This document shows positions 24,694 to 33,781 of a DNA stretch of 64,000 nt, piece after piece. The notes beneath the pieces are model-generated. The model was given only the letters and a program-made list of their open reading frames with translations, was not told where the DNA came from and did no database searches. Made by a program: the position numbers and the translations under genes. The stretch comes from Vulcanimicrobium sp035943995 (GTDB lineage Bacteria > Vulcanimicrobiota > Vulcanimicrobiia > Vulcanimicrobiales > Vulcanimicrobiaceae): positions 33,482-97,481 of the forward strand of contig DASZBS010000066.1 in the NCBI GenBank assembly GCA_035943995.1. The letters are read 5' to 3'. Within the stretch, counting starts at the first letter, position 1, and every line of letters begins with the position of its first letter.

Positions 24694-25821
24694 ATGAATT
24701 TCGTCGCTACGCAATATCCCGAGCAGTCTGCGGTCGAAGGGTTTCAAACGTTCGCTGAAGCCCTGCCTTGCATCGTGTGGATTGCGGACGCGGCCGGCAA
24801 GGTCGAATGGCACAACCGTGAGCTTTGGGCGTACACGGGGCGCGCGCTCCAAGCCGAGGTAGGATGGGGCTGGATGCCCAGCGTCCACATCGACGACCGG
24901 AGATCGATCACGCGGGATTGGGCGCACTCCCTGGCATCCGGAACCGTCCTGGATTCCGTCGTGCGTCTTCGCGGCGAGCACGGTTCGTATCGTTGGTTCG
25001 CCGTTCGCGCTCGCCCCTTCTACGACTCGAACGGTGCGATCGCTAAATGGTTCGGCACGCTGACGGACATCCACGATCGGCAGATTGCCGTCGAGGCGAA
25101 CACCCATATGGTGGACGCCATGATGAAAGGCTATCTCTCGAAGAAGTTTCCGACCGTGAAAGGGCTCGTGTTCGACACGCTCTACAGGGCCGCGAACGTC
25201 ATGGAGAAGATCGGTGGCGACTGGTACGACGTTTTCGAGCTCCCCGACGGCCGGATCGGGTTCTCGCTCGGCGACGTCTGCGGTCACGGCGTCGATGCCG
25301 CGGTGAAGATGGGCGAGGCGAAACAGGCAATCTTCGTCGCCGCGTGCCTAGGCGATCCGGCGCCGGAAACCGTCCTGTGCCAGGCCAATCGCGTGTTGTT
25401 CCTCAACAACCACCACGTATCGATCACGACGGCCCTATACGGTATCGTCGATGTCGCGCGCCGCACCGTCACCTACGCATCGGCAGGACACCACCCGCCG
25501 ATCCTTGCGCGGGCGAACGGAGAAGCAGAGGTCCTCCCAAACCATGGGTTCCCACTCGGCGTCGAAGAGCACATGCCGCCGCGCATCAAGACGCACGAGT
25601 TCGCGTACGAGTTCGGGTCCACCATGGTTCTGTACACGGATGGGCTGATCGAGTTCGACCACGACCTGATCGATGGAGAAAGTCGATTGCTGGCCGCGGC
25701 CGCTGAATCGGTACGATGCGGGGCAGCGCATCCGGCGAAGTTCATCGCCAATCAGGTATTGGGCGACGCCACACCGATCGACGACGTTGCCGTGCTCACG
25801 CTCTCCTTCTTGGAGGAGTGA
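24694..25821 (+). CDS. PAS domain plus SpoIIE/RsbU-type PP2C phosphatase
   Basis: 375 residues. PAS domain at ~10-135 (LPCIVWIADAAGKVEWHNRE, WFAVRARPFYDSNGAIAKWF). The phosphatase domain at ~150-375 has KIGGDWYDVFELPDGRIGFS (metal-binding GDWYD), LGDVCGHGVDAA, AGHHPPI and VLYTDGLIEFD. It should dephosphorylate the STAS protein in response to a signal sensed by PAS, releasing a stress sigma factor. Same direction as the STAS and mini-protein genes. Confidence 0.92.
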   Translation: MNFVATQYPEQSAVEGFQTFAEALPCIVWIADAAGKVEWHNRELWAYTGRALQAEVGWGWMPSVHIDDRRSITRDWAHSLASGTVLDSVVRLRGEHGSYRWFAVRARPFYDSNGAIAKWFGTLTDIHDRQIAVEANTHMVDAMMKGYLSKKFPTVKGLVFDTLYRAANVMEKIGGDWYDVFELPDGRIGFSLGDVCGHGVDAAVKMGEAKQAIFVAACLGDPAPETVLCQANRVLFLNNHHVSITTALYGIVDVARRTVTYASAGHHPPILARANGEAEVLPNHGFPLGVEEHMPPRIKTHEFAYEFGSTMVLYTDGLIEFDHDLIDGESRLLAAAAESVRCGAAHPAKFIANQVLGDATPIDDVAVLTLSFLEE

Positions 25822-25843
25822 TCAGACGTAGGCGCTGGCGGCC

Positions 25844-26028
25844 TCATTCACGGTGCTCCTTGAGCTCGACAAGAATGCAGTCCATATCAGTGCTGCCGAT
25901 GTTTCGCCGGTGTGCTTCTTCGCCGGACTCCACGTTACATCCCCAGCCTTCGCTTGACGCACCGTTGGCTCGGCCCCGACGACGGCATTGCGTACGACGT
26001 ATTCGTTTAGAGAAACCACGACTGCGTC
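25844..26028 (-). pseudogene. Truncated, frameshifted cupin
   Basis: On the minus strand: DAVVVSLNEYVV at the 5' edge, then KAGDVTWSPAKKHTGE, then after a one-base slip NIGSTDMDCILVELKEH. The pieces match small cupins (VVVSLxDYTV...KAGDVxWSPAxxHTGENI...ILVELK). One A is missing in GAA(A)ACATC. The 5' end stops exactly where the mntH fragment begins (26029), so the gene was cut by that rearrangement. Confidence 0.65.
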
Positions 26029-26197
26029 GGTTCTTTTTCAAAGAGACGCTCATCGCGCTCAATGTTGCCGCGTTGATCAACGGCAGCATTCTCGTGGTCG
26101 GCGCGTCACTTCACGGTGCAAATGAGTCGATCCAGATCGCGTTCCAAGCGCTTGTCGGCCTTGCCGGCGGAACAGGCGCTATCATGTTTGGCGCCGC
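26029..26197 (+). pseudogene. Internal fragment of a second mntH copy
   Basis: Aligns without gaps to 21756-21924 of mntH, with about 10% base differences, mostly third-position (FFKETLIALNVAALINGSIL). It covers roughly one and a half helices, so cannot be functional. It joins directly to a yihY fragment in another frame at a GCCGC shared by both parents. Confidence 0.8.
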
Positions 26198-26821
26198 TCG
26201 GTCAGTTCCAGCAACGCCGGCCAGCATGGCCAGCTTGCAATCGCGGTCGCGGTCGTCGCCGCGATCTTCGCCGCCTCCCGGTTCATGTATGCGATGCAAA
26301 ACGCGATGCAGGCGATGTGGTCGACGTCGGAGTCGACCGCGTCGCAGAGCCTCTGGACGACAACGCGCGACGTGCTCGTGTCCGGGACTGCTTCCGCCTT
26401 GGGAATCGCGCTTTTCCTCGCGCTCCTGTTTTCCGGTTCGGCGCTTTTCGCGATGGCGCGCGCTTCGGGTAACGAGTCGGGCGTCGGCGTACCCTTCGCC
26501 CCAATCATCGCAGCAATCGGCGGAGCCGCGATCCTGGTCCCGACCTTCGGCGCGCTCTTCAAATGGCTACCGCGGTCCAAGCTCGCTTGGAGCGATATCT
26601 GGGTCGGCGCCACCTCGACCGCGATCGTCTTTGCGGTCGGCCAAATCGCCTTCGGCGCCTATCACGCTTTACGTCCCGTCGGATCCGTGTACGACAGCGT
26701 GTCGTCCGTCGTCATCCTGCTCCTATGGATGTACTATTCGGCGTACACGTTCTTGCTGGGCGCCGAGTTCACTCAGGTCTATGCCCGAATGCACGGCTCA
26801 CTTGCGCTCGAGCGTGACTGA
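26198..26821 (+). pseudogene. C-terminal part of a second yihY copy
   Basis: Aligns without gaps to 22540-23163, ending at the same stop. An open frame from 26285 would still give 178 residues (MYAMQNAMQAMWSTSEST onward, ending VYARMHGSLALERD). It lacks the first two helices of the intact protein. Divergence is largely synonymous, so both copies were under selection before the deletion that fused mntH and yihY pieces. Confidence 0.75.
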
Positions 26822-27086
26822 GTGTGCTGCGGGCTTCCGCTTGCGCTGAGGCCAGATCGCCCTGGATCGCCGCGTTCGCAATGTTCGTCTTACTCGTTGC
26901 CGCCGCTCTCACGTTTTCGCGCGTGAGGCCGACAATAGTCGTACCCCGCGTCCGTTCGAGGCGTGCACTTCGCCGTTTCGCGTAAAGTTCGCGTTTCTGT
27001 CCTCTTGAGGGGCGGGCGAGCGTCCGACATTCTTAAAGCGGACGTAGATTTTGCGCTCGCCTTCATGGAGGACGGAAATTTCCATT

Positions 27087-27644
27087 ATGGTCAAGCGCAT
27101 TCTGGCCGGCGTCTCGGCGGCCGCTCTCGGGATCGGCTTGCTGGCGGCACCCGCCGCGGCCGCCTCGAACACCGCCACGGTCACCGTGGCGGTGACGGCT
27201 GCCACGCAAGCCACGATCGGCGTCACGTATAGCGCCGGCAGCAACATCTCGTGCGCCGTCGGCGCAACCGTCGCGGGCGTCGTCGCGTGCACGAACACCG
27301 CGACGCTGGCCGGCAGCTTCCGCTCGACCAAGGCCGATACCGGCGGCACGTCGGTCTCGCTGACCGGTGCGGCGATCACCGGCTCGGGCGGCGCGTCGAT
27401 CCCGGCCTCCGCGCTGACGATGACCTGCACCGGCGGAACGACCGGCTCGCCGACGTTCGCCGGAACCGCGGGAACGCTCGCGTCGGCTGCCGCGCTCTCG
27501 ACGTCCGCGGTCAACTGCCAGTCGTGGACGGGCACGATCGTCGCGAACTACAGCCTCGTGCTCGCGCTCTCGATCGACGCCGGTCAGGTTCCGTCCGACA
27601 CGTACACGAACGGCGCGTTCACGGCGACCGCGACCGCCAACTGA
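27087..27644 (+). CDS. Spore coat U-like pilin subunit 1
   Basis: 185 residues: signal peptide (VKRILAGVSAAALGIGLLAA), then a beta-rich, Thr/Ala/Gly-rich mature domain with two Cys pairs and the end motif SDTYTNGAFTATATA. That ending, shared with the protein at 28474, is typical of SCPU-domain subunits of archaic chaperone-usher pili, in which a donor strand completes the neighbour's fold. First gene of a four-gene operon; the ~265 bases upstream hold a small hairpin (CGTCCG/CGGACG, 27021-27044) and no other gene. Confidence 0.75.
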   Translation: MVKRILAGVSAAALGIGLLAAPAAAASNTATVTVAVTAATQATIGVTYSAGSNISCAVGATVAGVVACTNTATLAGSFRSTKADTGGTSVSLTGAAITGSGGASIPASALTMTCTGGTTGSPTFAGTAGTLASAAALSTSAVNCQSWTGTIVANYSLVLALSIDAGQVPSDTYTNGAFTATATAN

Positions 27645-27649
27645 GCCGC

Positions 27650-28474
27650 ATGCGTTCGTCGCTGTGTGCGAGCGTGCTCAACCGCACGCTCGCACTCGTG
27701 CTCGCCGGTACGCTCGCGCTCGCGCTCGTTCCGTCCGCGAGCCGCGCCGACGCGCCGGGATTGCAGATCTCCGTCGAGCCGCTGGTGGTGCAGTTCTCGC
27801 TCGCGCCCGGCGGCCAAGTCAGCACGCCGGTCACCATCAAGAACGTAGGCAGCGAGAAAGCCGTCGTGACGGCGAGCCAGATCGACTGGCGCACGACGCT
27901 CGACGGCGCCATGAAGAGCGAACGCCCGGGAACGGAAGGCGCGTTGTCACTGAACCCGCACCTGCGGCTTTCCGCGTCGGAGTTCACGCTCGAGCCCGGC
28001 GAGACGCGGCGCATGACGCTGTCGCTGGTGCTGCCGACGGGATTCTCCGCGGCGCCGCAGGATTATCGCGGCGGCTACTTTGTCCGCGCGACGCCCGCCG
28101 GAAGCCCGAGCGCGCAGTCGTTCGGCGTGGGCGCGAACATCCTCGCATACGAAACCGTGGGCGCGCCGAGCCGGCATCTCAAGCTCACGAGCCTCAAAGT
28201 CGTCGACGCCGGCGACCGCAGCGTCCAGTTCACGGCGCGCCTGGTGAACGACGGCCGCAACTACGTTCGCCCGCAGGTCCGCATGCTCGTCGGGCAGGCG
28301 GGCCGCATCGTGCAGCAGCGCGACGACAGCACGCCGGCGATCTTCGGCGGCGAACCGCGGCTCTATACGCGCACGTTGCGCGACCTGCTTCCCGGCACGT
28401 ATCGGCTCCAGCTCACCGTGGACTACGGTGGCGATACGCTGATCGAAGGCACGACCGACTTCACGGTGCGCTGA
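27650..28474 (+). CDS. Periplasmic pilus chaperone-like protein
   Basis: 274 residues with a signal peptide. Two Ig-like domains: ~40-150 (LQISVEPLVVQFSLAPGGQV, ETRRMTLSLVLP) and ~165-270 (LVNDGRNYVRPQVRML, GTYRLQLTVDYGG). The PapD-like pattern and its place between two pilin genes point to a subunit chaperone. The canonical PapD G1 motif is loose, so it may belong to a divergent branch. Stop overlaps the next start (TGATG). Confidence 0.7.
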   Translation: MRSSLCASVLNRTLALVLAGTLALALVPSASRADAPGLQISVEPLVVQFSLAPGGQVSTPVTIKNVGSEKAVVTASQIDWRTTLDGAMKSERPGTEGALSLNPHLRLSASEFTLEPGETRRMTLSLVLPTGFSAAPQDYRGGYFVRATPAGSPSAQSFGVGANILAYETVGAPSRHLKLTSLKVVDAGDRSVQFTARLVNDGRNYVRPQVRMLVGQAGRIVQQRDDSTPAIFGGEPRLYTRTLRDLLPGTYRLQLTVDYGGDTLIEGTTDFTVR

Positions 28475-28977
28475 TGCGCGCGCGCGTCGCCGGCATCATC
28501 GCCGCGGTACTCGCGACGCTGGCGTTCGCGGCGCCGGCGCAGGCGGCGTCCGGCAAGATCTTCTCGTTCACCACGTCGAACTCGGGCAACATCACCTTCA
28601 CCGTGCCCGGCCTAAGCAACGTGGCGCTGCCTGGCAGCCAGTCGTACGCATACGCCTTGAGCATCCGTACGTCGCCGCTGCAAGGCACCGTCACGATCAC
28701 CGCGCCGCTCATCAACGGGACCGCGGGCAACAAGATACCGCAGTCCGCGTTTCAAGCGCAGTGCACGGCGACGTCGGATCCCGGCGGGATCTTCACGTCG
28801 AGCGGCTTGGTGCGCCTGTCCGCGAGCGCGGTCACGTGCGGAACGGTCGCCGCGAACAGCAACAACTCGATCAACTTCGACGTCACCCTCTACCTCGACT
28901 GCACGCCGGACGCGTCGTCGTTCACCGCCGATACGTACACGAACGCGCTCATGAGCATCACGGCGAACGCGCCGTGA
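28474..28977 (+). CDS. Spore coat U-like pilin subunit 2
   Basis: 167 residues, signal peptide at the start (IIAAVLATLAFAAPAQA), beta-rich mature part with three cysteines near the end, and the terminal motif ADTYTNALMSITANAP that parallels pilin 1. It differs enough from pilin 1 to be a tip or adaptor subunit. Overlaps the chaperone stop by one base and the usher's possible GTG start by four. Confidence 0.72.
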   Translation: MRARVAGIIAAVLATLAFAAPAQAASGKIFSFTTSNSGNITFTVPGLSNVALPGSQSYAYALSIRTSPLQGTVTITAPLINGTAGNKIPQSAFQAQCTATSDPGGIFTSSGLVRLSASAVTCGTVAANSNNSINFDVTLYLDCTPDASSFTADTYTNALMSITANAP

Positions 28978-28982
28978 ACGCG

Positions 28983-31181
28983 ATGCGCATGGGCCGCCGG
29001 CTCGTCGCTGCCGGCGTCCTCATCGCGCTGGCGGGCAACGCCGCGCTGGCCGGCAGCGCGATCGGCAAAGCAAAGCTCGTCCAGCAGTTGCGTCATGTCG
29101 CGCAATCGCGCGTCGTCGCGTTGCTCACCGTTCGCGTGGACGGCGACTCGCTGGGGGCGATCGGGGTGCAGCGCGCGGCGGGCACGCCGCTCGTGCCGCT
29201 CGACGTGGTCGCGAACGCGCTGGGATGGCGCGTCGTCACACTGGCCGACGGCATGCGGCTCTCCGGCGACGACCGCAGCGTCGTCGTGACCGCCGGCTCG
29301 CGGATCATTCGCGAGAACGGCGAGTCCCGGTTGCTGTTCGCCGAAGCGGTCGTGAGCCGCGGCGGCAGGCTGTACCTCGACGCGGCCGACGTCACGCGCC
29401 TCTTCGGCGTTCGCAGCGAACGCGCGAACGGCGCGCTCGTGTTCGTGCGGCCCGCGCAAATCGGAACGCCGGCGCGCATCGTGGAGATCGCGCGGCCGCC
29501 GGCGCCGCAGCCGAGTCCCACGCCGCGCAGCGCGGTGCGCCGGCTTGACGACACCGCGCCGGCTTCGGCGACGGCCGGCCGCATCGTGCTCGCGCTCGAC
29601 CGGGTCGGTTCGACGCGTTTGCTGCACATCTCGAGCGAGACGAAGAGCGGCACGCTGCAGACGGCGCTCACGTCGTCCGGCGTCAACGATTTCGGCACGC
29701 CCAACGCGACGGTCATCGTCGGTTCGGCGCAGCGCAACGTCGCGCTCGGCATGCTGACCGATCCGCTCGGCGGCACGATTTTCCGCGGCACGGTGTACGA
29801 AGGCGTCGCGCTGGGCCGCGGCGATCGAACGCTGTTCGCCGGACGACGGCTCGCCGACGGCACGGACCTCACGGGGATGACGTTCGGCGACGCGCTCCAC
29901 GGCGGTTCGACCACGATCGCCACCGTGTGGCGCAACGGCGCGTACGACCAGACGATCGTGCGCCGCCTGCGCCGCGCGCGCCACCCGTGGGGCGATTTCT
30001 CGACCGAAGTGCTCGCGGGCGACAAGGGCGTGGGAATCGGCTTCGCCGCGCGAACGCGCGGCCGCACGTTCTTCGAAGCCGATGCAGCGTACGCGACGCG
30101 CGGTCTACCGCTCGGTCCGAACGACGCGCCCGTGAACGTCGACATCGGGCGCGAGCTGAGTGCCGCGACGACGGCCGTCGTGGGGCTTTCAACGGGGCCG
30201 CGACAACCGCTCGCGCCGTTCGTCGGCATCTCGACGCGCACGCACGGACTGCTCGCGTCGGCATCCGTGTCCGACCGCACGCTCACCGCGAGCTTGGCAT
30301 ATCAGTCGGCGAATGCGTCGCTGCAAGCATACTCGGTACCCGGACCGCAACGTGCGGGCGGCGTGCAAGGAACGCTCGCGTTCCCGGGTGCCGTCCTCGA
30401 TCTCACCGCGACGTCCGCGGCCGGCACGCGCGACGCCGCACTGACGCTGCGCACGACGCGGCGCGGCCTCAACGTCATCGGCGGCGTCGGCTTTCCGAGC
30501 GCCGGCCGCATCGCACCGATCGCGGGCTTGTCGGTGCCGGTCACGCCGCTGCTCATGCTCGAAGGCACCGTGCGTCCCGCCGGCGCCACCGCGCACGCCG
30601 TGCGACTCGGGCTCGCGATGGGGATTCCGGCGCGCCGCAAGCCGTCGGTCCCCATGGTCGACGCGGTGATCCACGTCGGCGGCGACGCATCCGCGCGGAT
30701 GCGGCTGTTCGTGGACGGCGTTCCGTCGCAGCTCGCCGGCGCGCCGGTCGCGCACGTCGCCGTCACGCGCGGCCCGCACGTCTTCGCCGTGGAGACGGAC
30801 GACGGAACGCGCGGCTCCCCGGACGTCGGCGCTCGCATCGACGCGCCGGGTGACGGCGTTACGCTGCCGCTCTGGCCGTTCCGCACCGTGCGCGGCCGCG
30901 TCGTCGTATCCGACCGCGCCGTCTGGCCCCCGGACGCGAGCTTCGCTGGCATCACGATCTCCATCGAACCGGACGGCAGCACCGTCGAAACCGCCGCCGA
31001 CGGAACGTTCATGTTTCCGAAGCTCCCGCTCGCGCCCGGCGCGACGATCGCCGTCGCCCCCGGCTCGCTGCCGCGCGAGCTGCACGCCCCCGATCGTCAA
31101 CCGCTCCCCGAAGGCGACGTCACGCTGATCCTCGGCCCCGGCCTGCGCATCGAACGCCAGACGTTCCCAGCGTCGCACTAA
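28983..31181 (+). CDS. Usher-like outer-membrane protein with stalk-like N-terminal domain
   Basis: About 732 residues (a GTG at 28974 overlapping the pilin stop would add three). Signal peptide 1-23; residues ~65-160 form a copper-amine-oxidase-N-like/stalk domain (TPLVPLDVVANALGWRVV, GRLYLDAADVTRLFGV) where ushers normally have their chaperone-binding domain. A Pro-rich linker runs at ~165-185, an amphipathic beta-barrel at ~200-640 and an Ig-like tail (ETAADGTFMFPKLPL). Position in the operon makes it the pilus secretion pore. The domain swap is unusual. Confidence 0.65.
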   Translation: MRMGRRLVAAGVLIALAGNAALAGSAIGKAKLVQQLRHVAQSRVVALLTVRVDGDSLGAIGVQRAAGTPLVPLDVVANALGWRVVTLADGMRLSGDDRSVVVTAGSRIIRENGESRLLFAEAVVSRGGRLYLDAADVTRLFGVRSERANGALVFVRPAQIGTPARIVEIARPPAPQPSPTPRSAVRRLDDTAPASATAGRIVLALDRVGSTRLLHISSETKSGTLQTALTSSGVNDFGTPNATVIVGSAQRNVALGMLTDPLGGTIFRGTVYEGVALGRGDRTLFAGRRLADGTDLTGMTFGDALHGGSTTIATVWRNGAYDQTIVRRLRRARHPWGDFSTEVLAGDKGVGIGFAARTRGRTFFEADAAYATRGLPLGPNDAPVNVDIGRELSAATTAVVGLSTGPRQPLAPFVGISTRTHGLLASASVSDRTLTASLAYQSANASLQAYSVPGPQRAGGVQGTLAFPGAVLDLTATSAAGTRDAALTLRTTRRGLNVIGGVGFPSAGRIAPIAGLSVPVTPLLMLEGTVRPAGATAHAVRLGLAMGIPARRKPSVPMVDAVIHVGGDASARMRLFVDGVPSQLAGAPVAHVAVTRGPHVFAVETDDGTRGSPDVGARIDAPGDGVTLPLWPFRTVRGRVVVSDRAVWPPDASFAGITISIEPDGSTVETAADGTFMFPKLPLAPGATIAVAPGSLPRELHAPDRQPLPEGDVTLILGPGLRIERQTFPASH

Positions 31182-31354
31182 ACCTACGACGCCGCGGCTG
31201 CTTGACGAGTGACGCGGTAGCCGTGCTCGCAACGGCGAGCGGTCATTGGAAAGAGCATGTGCTCTCCGGGCGTTCATTTTGTTATACAAGGCAAGCGCCT
31301 TCGAGCGTCGAAACCAGCGTCCTCAGTGATGCGGCGTGAGGGGAAATCGGCAGA

Positions 31355-32710
31355 ATGAACGTGACGCCAACGGACGGTGAGTCGCCGCCGGTCGTTAAAT
31401 CCGCGCAGGAAACCGAACGCGCGGCTCTGGAGCTCGAAAAGTTGCGGTTGGAAGTCGAAACCGCGCGCGCCACAAACCGGCTCGAAGCAGACAAGCTTCG
31501 ACTCGAAATTCAACAAATCAAGAGAACCACTGGCTGGTGGCATATCTCGACTTTCGTCCCTCTATTCGTGGGGCTCGCCACGCTTTTTGCCGGGCTGATT
31601 TTGAACCATACCCTCAATTATGCGGCCGACGAGCAGCATGCATTTGAGAATTACACCAAGCTCACAGATGAGTTTTCAAAAGGTGGCAGCGCCAAACTGG
31701 GAGCAATCGTCGGGTTTCGGCCATTCCTGAGGCCTTGGGCCGACCGTTCCGATCAAACCGTCGAGTTACTGGCCAACGAGTTGCTGAAAGAACAAGATCC
31801 GACGACAAGACGAGCGATCGTCCAGGATCTTGTCTACGCCGGGATGCCCGCATTCAACCACGTTCGCGACGTCAACATCGTAACACGCGAGAAACTCCGA
31901 AAATCTGCAATCCAGCTGATGTTCCACTACGCGAATGTCGACAAGGCTCACACGGTGGCTTGTCCCTCGTGCAATGTCTATATGGTATCCGGCGAAGCGC
32001 GCGACGCCGCAGGCCAATATGCACCGGACTTGCCCCAAAGCGTACAGCAGGTTCACAGAGACTGTCTCAGCCAATTCGTATATGCGGAACTCGGGGACTG
32101 GGGCCCGGTCGGCGTCCATGAGGAGTCGCAGCACCCTTGGCAGCAGGCACGACGCGAGTTCTATGCTCAGGCGCCGGCGTTTCTCGCAAGCGTCGATGTG
32201 TTGCGCGCGTTGCTTTGGCAGCCGGGTGCCGATTTGAGAAACTTCGATGCCTCGGGAATCGCCGTGTTCGACATGGACCTTCGCGATGCCGACCTTCAAG
32301 GGATCAACTTAAGCGGTTCGGTCGTAGAGGGTTCTGCAAATGGCGCCGACCTGAGCAATGCAGATCTTTCGAATGCGAATCTACGCGCCGACTTGGGTCG
32401 CAGCATTACCCGGAGTACCTCGCTTTGCGGCGCGAATATTCTCTACGCAAAATTGAAGCTTTCCTCACGCGCGGAATTTCCCAATTTGACCGCTGCGAAT
32501 TGGTGGGATATCATCGACGATCTCACTGGATCACGCGTGCCAAAAAACACACGAGACCTCGAAGCGGCCTTCCCTCGGAAGCGTAGCGAGCCATTCGCCA
32601 CCCTGCAACCTGACGCTAAGAAACGCTTGTGCGCCGAAACGCCGTATACCCAAGGCGGGTCCGCTGGGGCGGTGGAATCTTTCAGAAAGTTCGTTTCGCC
32701 GATGCGGTGA
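31355..32710 (+). CDS. Membrane protein with coiled coil and pentapeptide repeats
   Basis: 451 residues. Coiled coil at ~17-55 (AALELEKLRLEVETARATNR), membrane helix at ~63-87, a HEAT-like helical region (LLANELLKEQDPTTRRAIVQ), a Cys pair in ACPSCNVY, then pentapeptide repeats at ~305-345 (NLSGSVVEGSANGADLSNAD). Lower GC than neighbours suggests a recent arrival. Similar coiled-coil/TM/pentapeptide proteins are of unknown function, some in defence or stress settings. Confidence 0.75.
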   Translation: MNVTPTDGESPPVVKSAQETERAALELEKLRLEVETARATNRLEADKLRLEIQQIKRTTGWWHISTFVPLFVGLATLFAGLILNHTLNYAADEQHAFENYTKLTDEFSKGGSAKLGAIVGFRPFLRPWADRSDQTVELLANELLKEQDPTTRRAIVQDLVYAGMPAFNHVRDVNIVTREKLRKSAIQLMFHYANVDKAHTVACPSCNVYMVSGEARDAAGQYAPDLPQSVQQVHRDCLSQFVYAELGDWGPVGVHEESQHPWQQARREFYAQAPAFLASVDVLRALLWQPGADLRNFDASGIAVFDMDLRDADLQGINLSGSVVEGSANGADLSNADLSNANLRADLGRSITRSTSLCGANILYAKLKLSSRAEFPNLTAANWWDIIDDLTGSRVPKNTRDLEAAFPRKRSEPFATLQPDAKKRLCAETPYTQGGSAGAVESFRKFVSPMR

Positions 32711-32869
32711 GGTCGGGCCGTCCATGATGGTGATGGGATGACCTCAATGTCGCCTCATTTGGGCAACTTTTCGGCGCTGAGCTTCGTCGAGTAGCCGTAT
32801 TGCCGGCAGCGCGCGGGAGGAGAGCCCCGCGGCGAAACCACGCGGTCTCGCCGGACGTCGAAGCCTACG

Positions 32870-33781
32870 ATGACGTCCGCACTGCTCGAACCTCTGCCGT
32901 TTGCCGCCTGGGAGCCGACCAAGACGACGCTGCACCTCTGGTGCCAGATCGTCGGGAAGATCGCGCTGCGCTCGAGCGCGCTGCGCAATCACTGGTGGAA
33001 CTGCACGCTGCGGCCGACGGCGCAAGGCTTCAAGACGCAGCTCTTGCGCGCGGGCGACACGTTCTTCGAGATCGAGCTCGACGTCGTCGAGCACCGCACG
33101 ATCGTGCGGGCGAGCACGGCGCCGGAACCGCAAACGTTCGCGCTGCGCGACGGCTTGTCGGTCGCGGAGTTCTACGCGTCGCTGCGCGGCGCGCTGAGCC
33201 GGTTCGGAATCGACGTCCCCATCCTCGCAAAACCGTACGGCTTTCCGGGCCAGACGACGCCGTTTCCCGACGATCGCGAACACCACGCGTACGACGCCGC
33301 GGCGGTGCGCCGGTTCTGGAACGCGATCGCCTGGACCACCATCGTCTTCGAAACGTTCGCGAGTGAGTTCGCGGGCAAACAGGGACCTGTGCAATTGTTC
33401 TGGCACGGGTTCGACCTCGCGCTCGGGCGTTATTCCGGGCACCGCGCGGGCGGGCCGCCGAAAACCGATCCCGTGCAGCGCGAAGCATATTCGCACGAAG
33501 TGATCGCGTTCGGCTTCTGGCCGGGCGACGCGAACGTCCCCGCACCGACGTATTACACCTACACCGCCCCCGAGCCGCCGGACCTCACGACCGTCGCGCT
33601 GGCGCCCGCCGGCGCGTCATGGGCGCCGGCGGGTAGCGGTCACATGGGCGTGCTCCCGTACGAATCCGTTCGCACGTCGGGCGATCCCGAGGCAGCGCTG
33701 CTCGCGTTCTTGCACAGCGGTTACGACGCCGGAACGCGCACGGCGCATTGGGACGCCGCCGCGCTCGCGCACACGTCCTAG
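32870..33781 (+). CDS. DUF5996 family protein
   Basis: 303 residues. Characteristic motifs: TKTTLHLWCQIVGKIALR, NHWWNCTLRPTAQGF, FWHGFDLALGRYSGHRA and YSHEVIAFGFWPGD. No signal or membrane segment, so cytoplasmic. No biochemical role is known for the family. Its stop overlaps the stop of the convergent enolase-superfamily gene. Confidence 0.88.
   Translation: MTSALLEPLPFAAWEPTKTTLHLWCQIVGKIALRSSALRNHWWNCTLRPTAQGFKTQLLRAGDTFFEIELDVVEHRTIVRASTAPEPQTFALRDGLSVAEFYASLRGALSRFGIDVPILAKPYGFPGQTTPFPDDREHHAYDAAAVRRFWNAIAWTTIVFETFASEFAGKQGPVQLFWHGFDLALGRYSGHRAGGPPKTDPVQREAYSHEVIAFGFWPGDANVPAPTYYTYTAPEPPDLTTVALAPAGASWAPAGSGHMGVLPYESVRTSGDPEAALLAFLHSGYDAGTRTAHWDAAALAHTS

Noticed and set aside
31252..31265. 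AGAGCA-TG-TGCTCT palindrome after the usher operon as a terminator
   Set aside because: Stem is only 6 bp and no T-run follows directly; may be chance.
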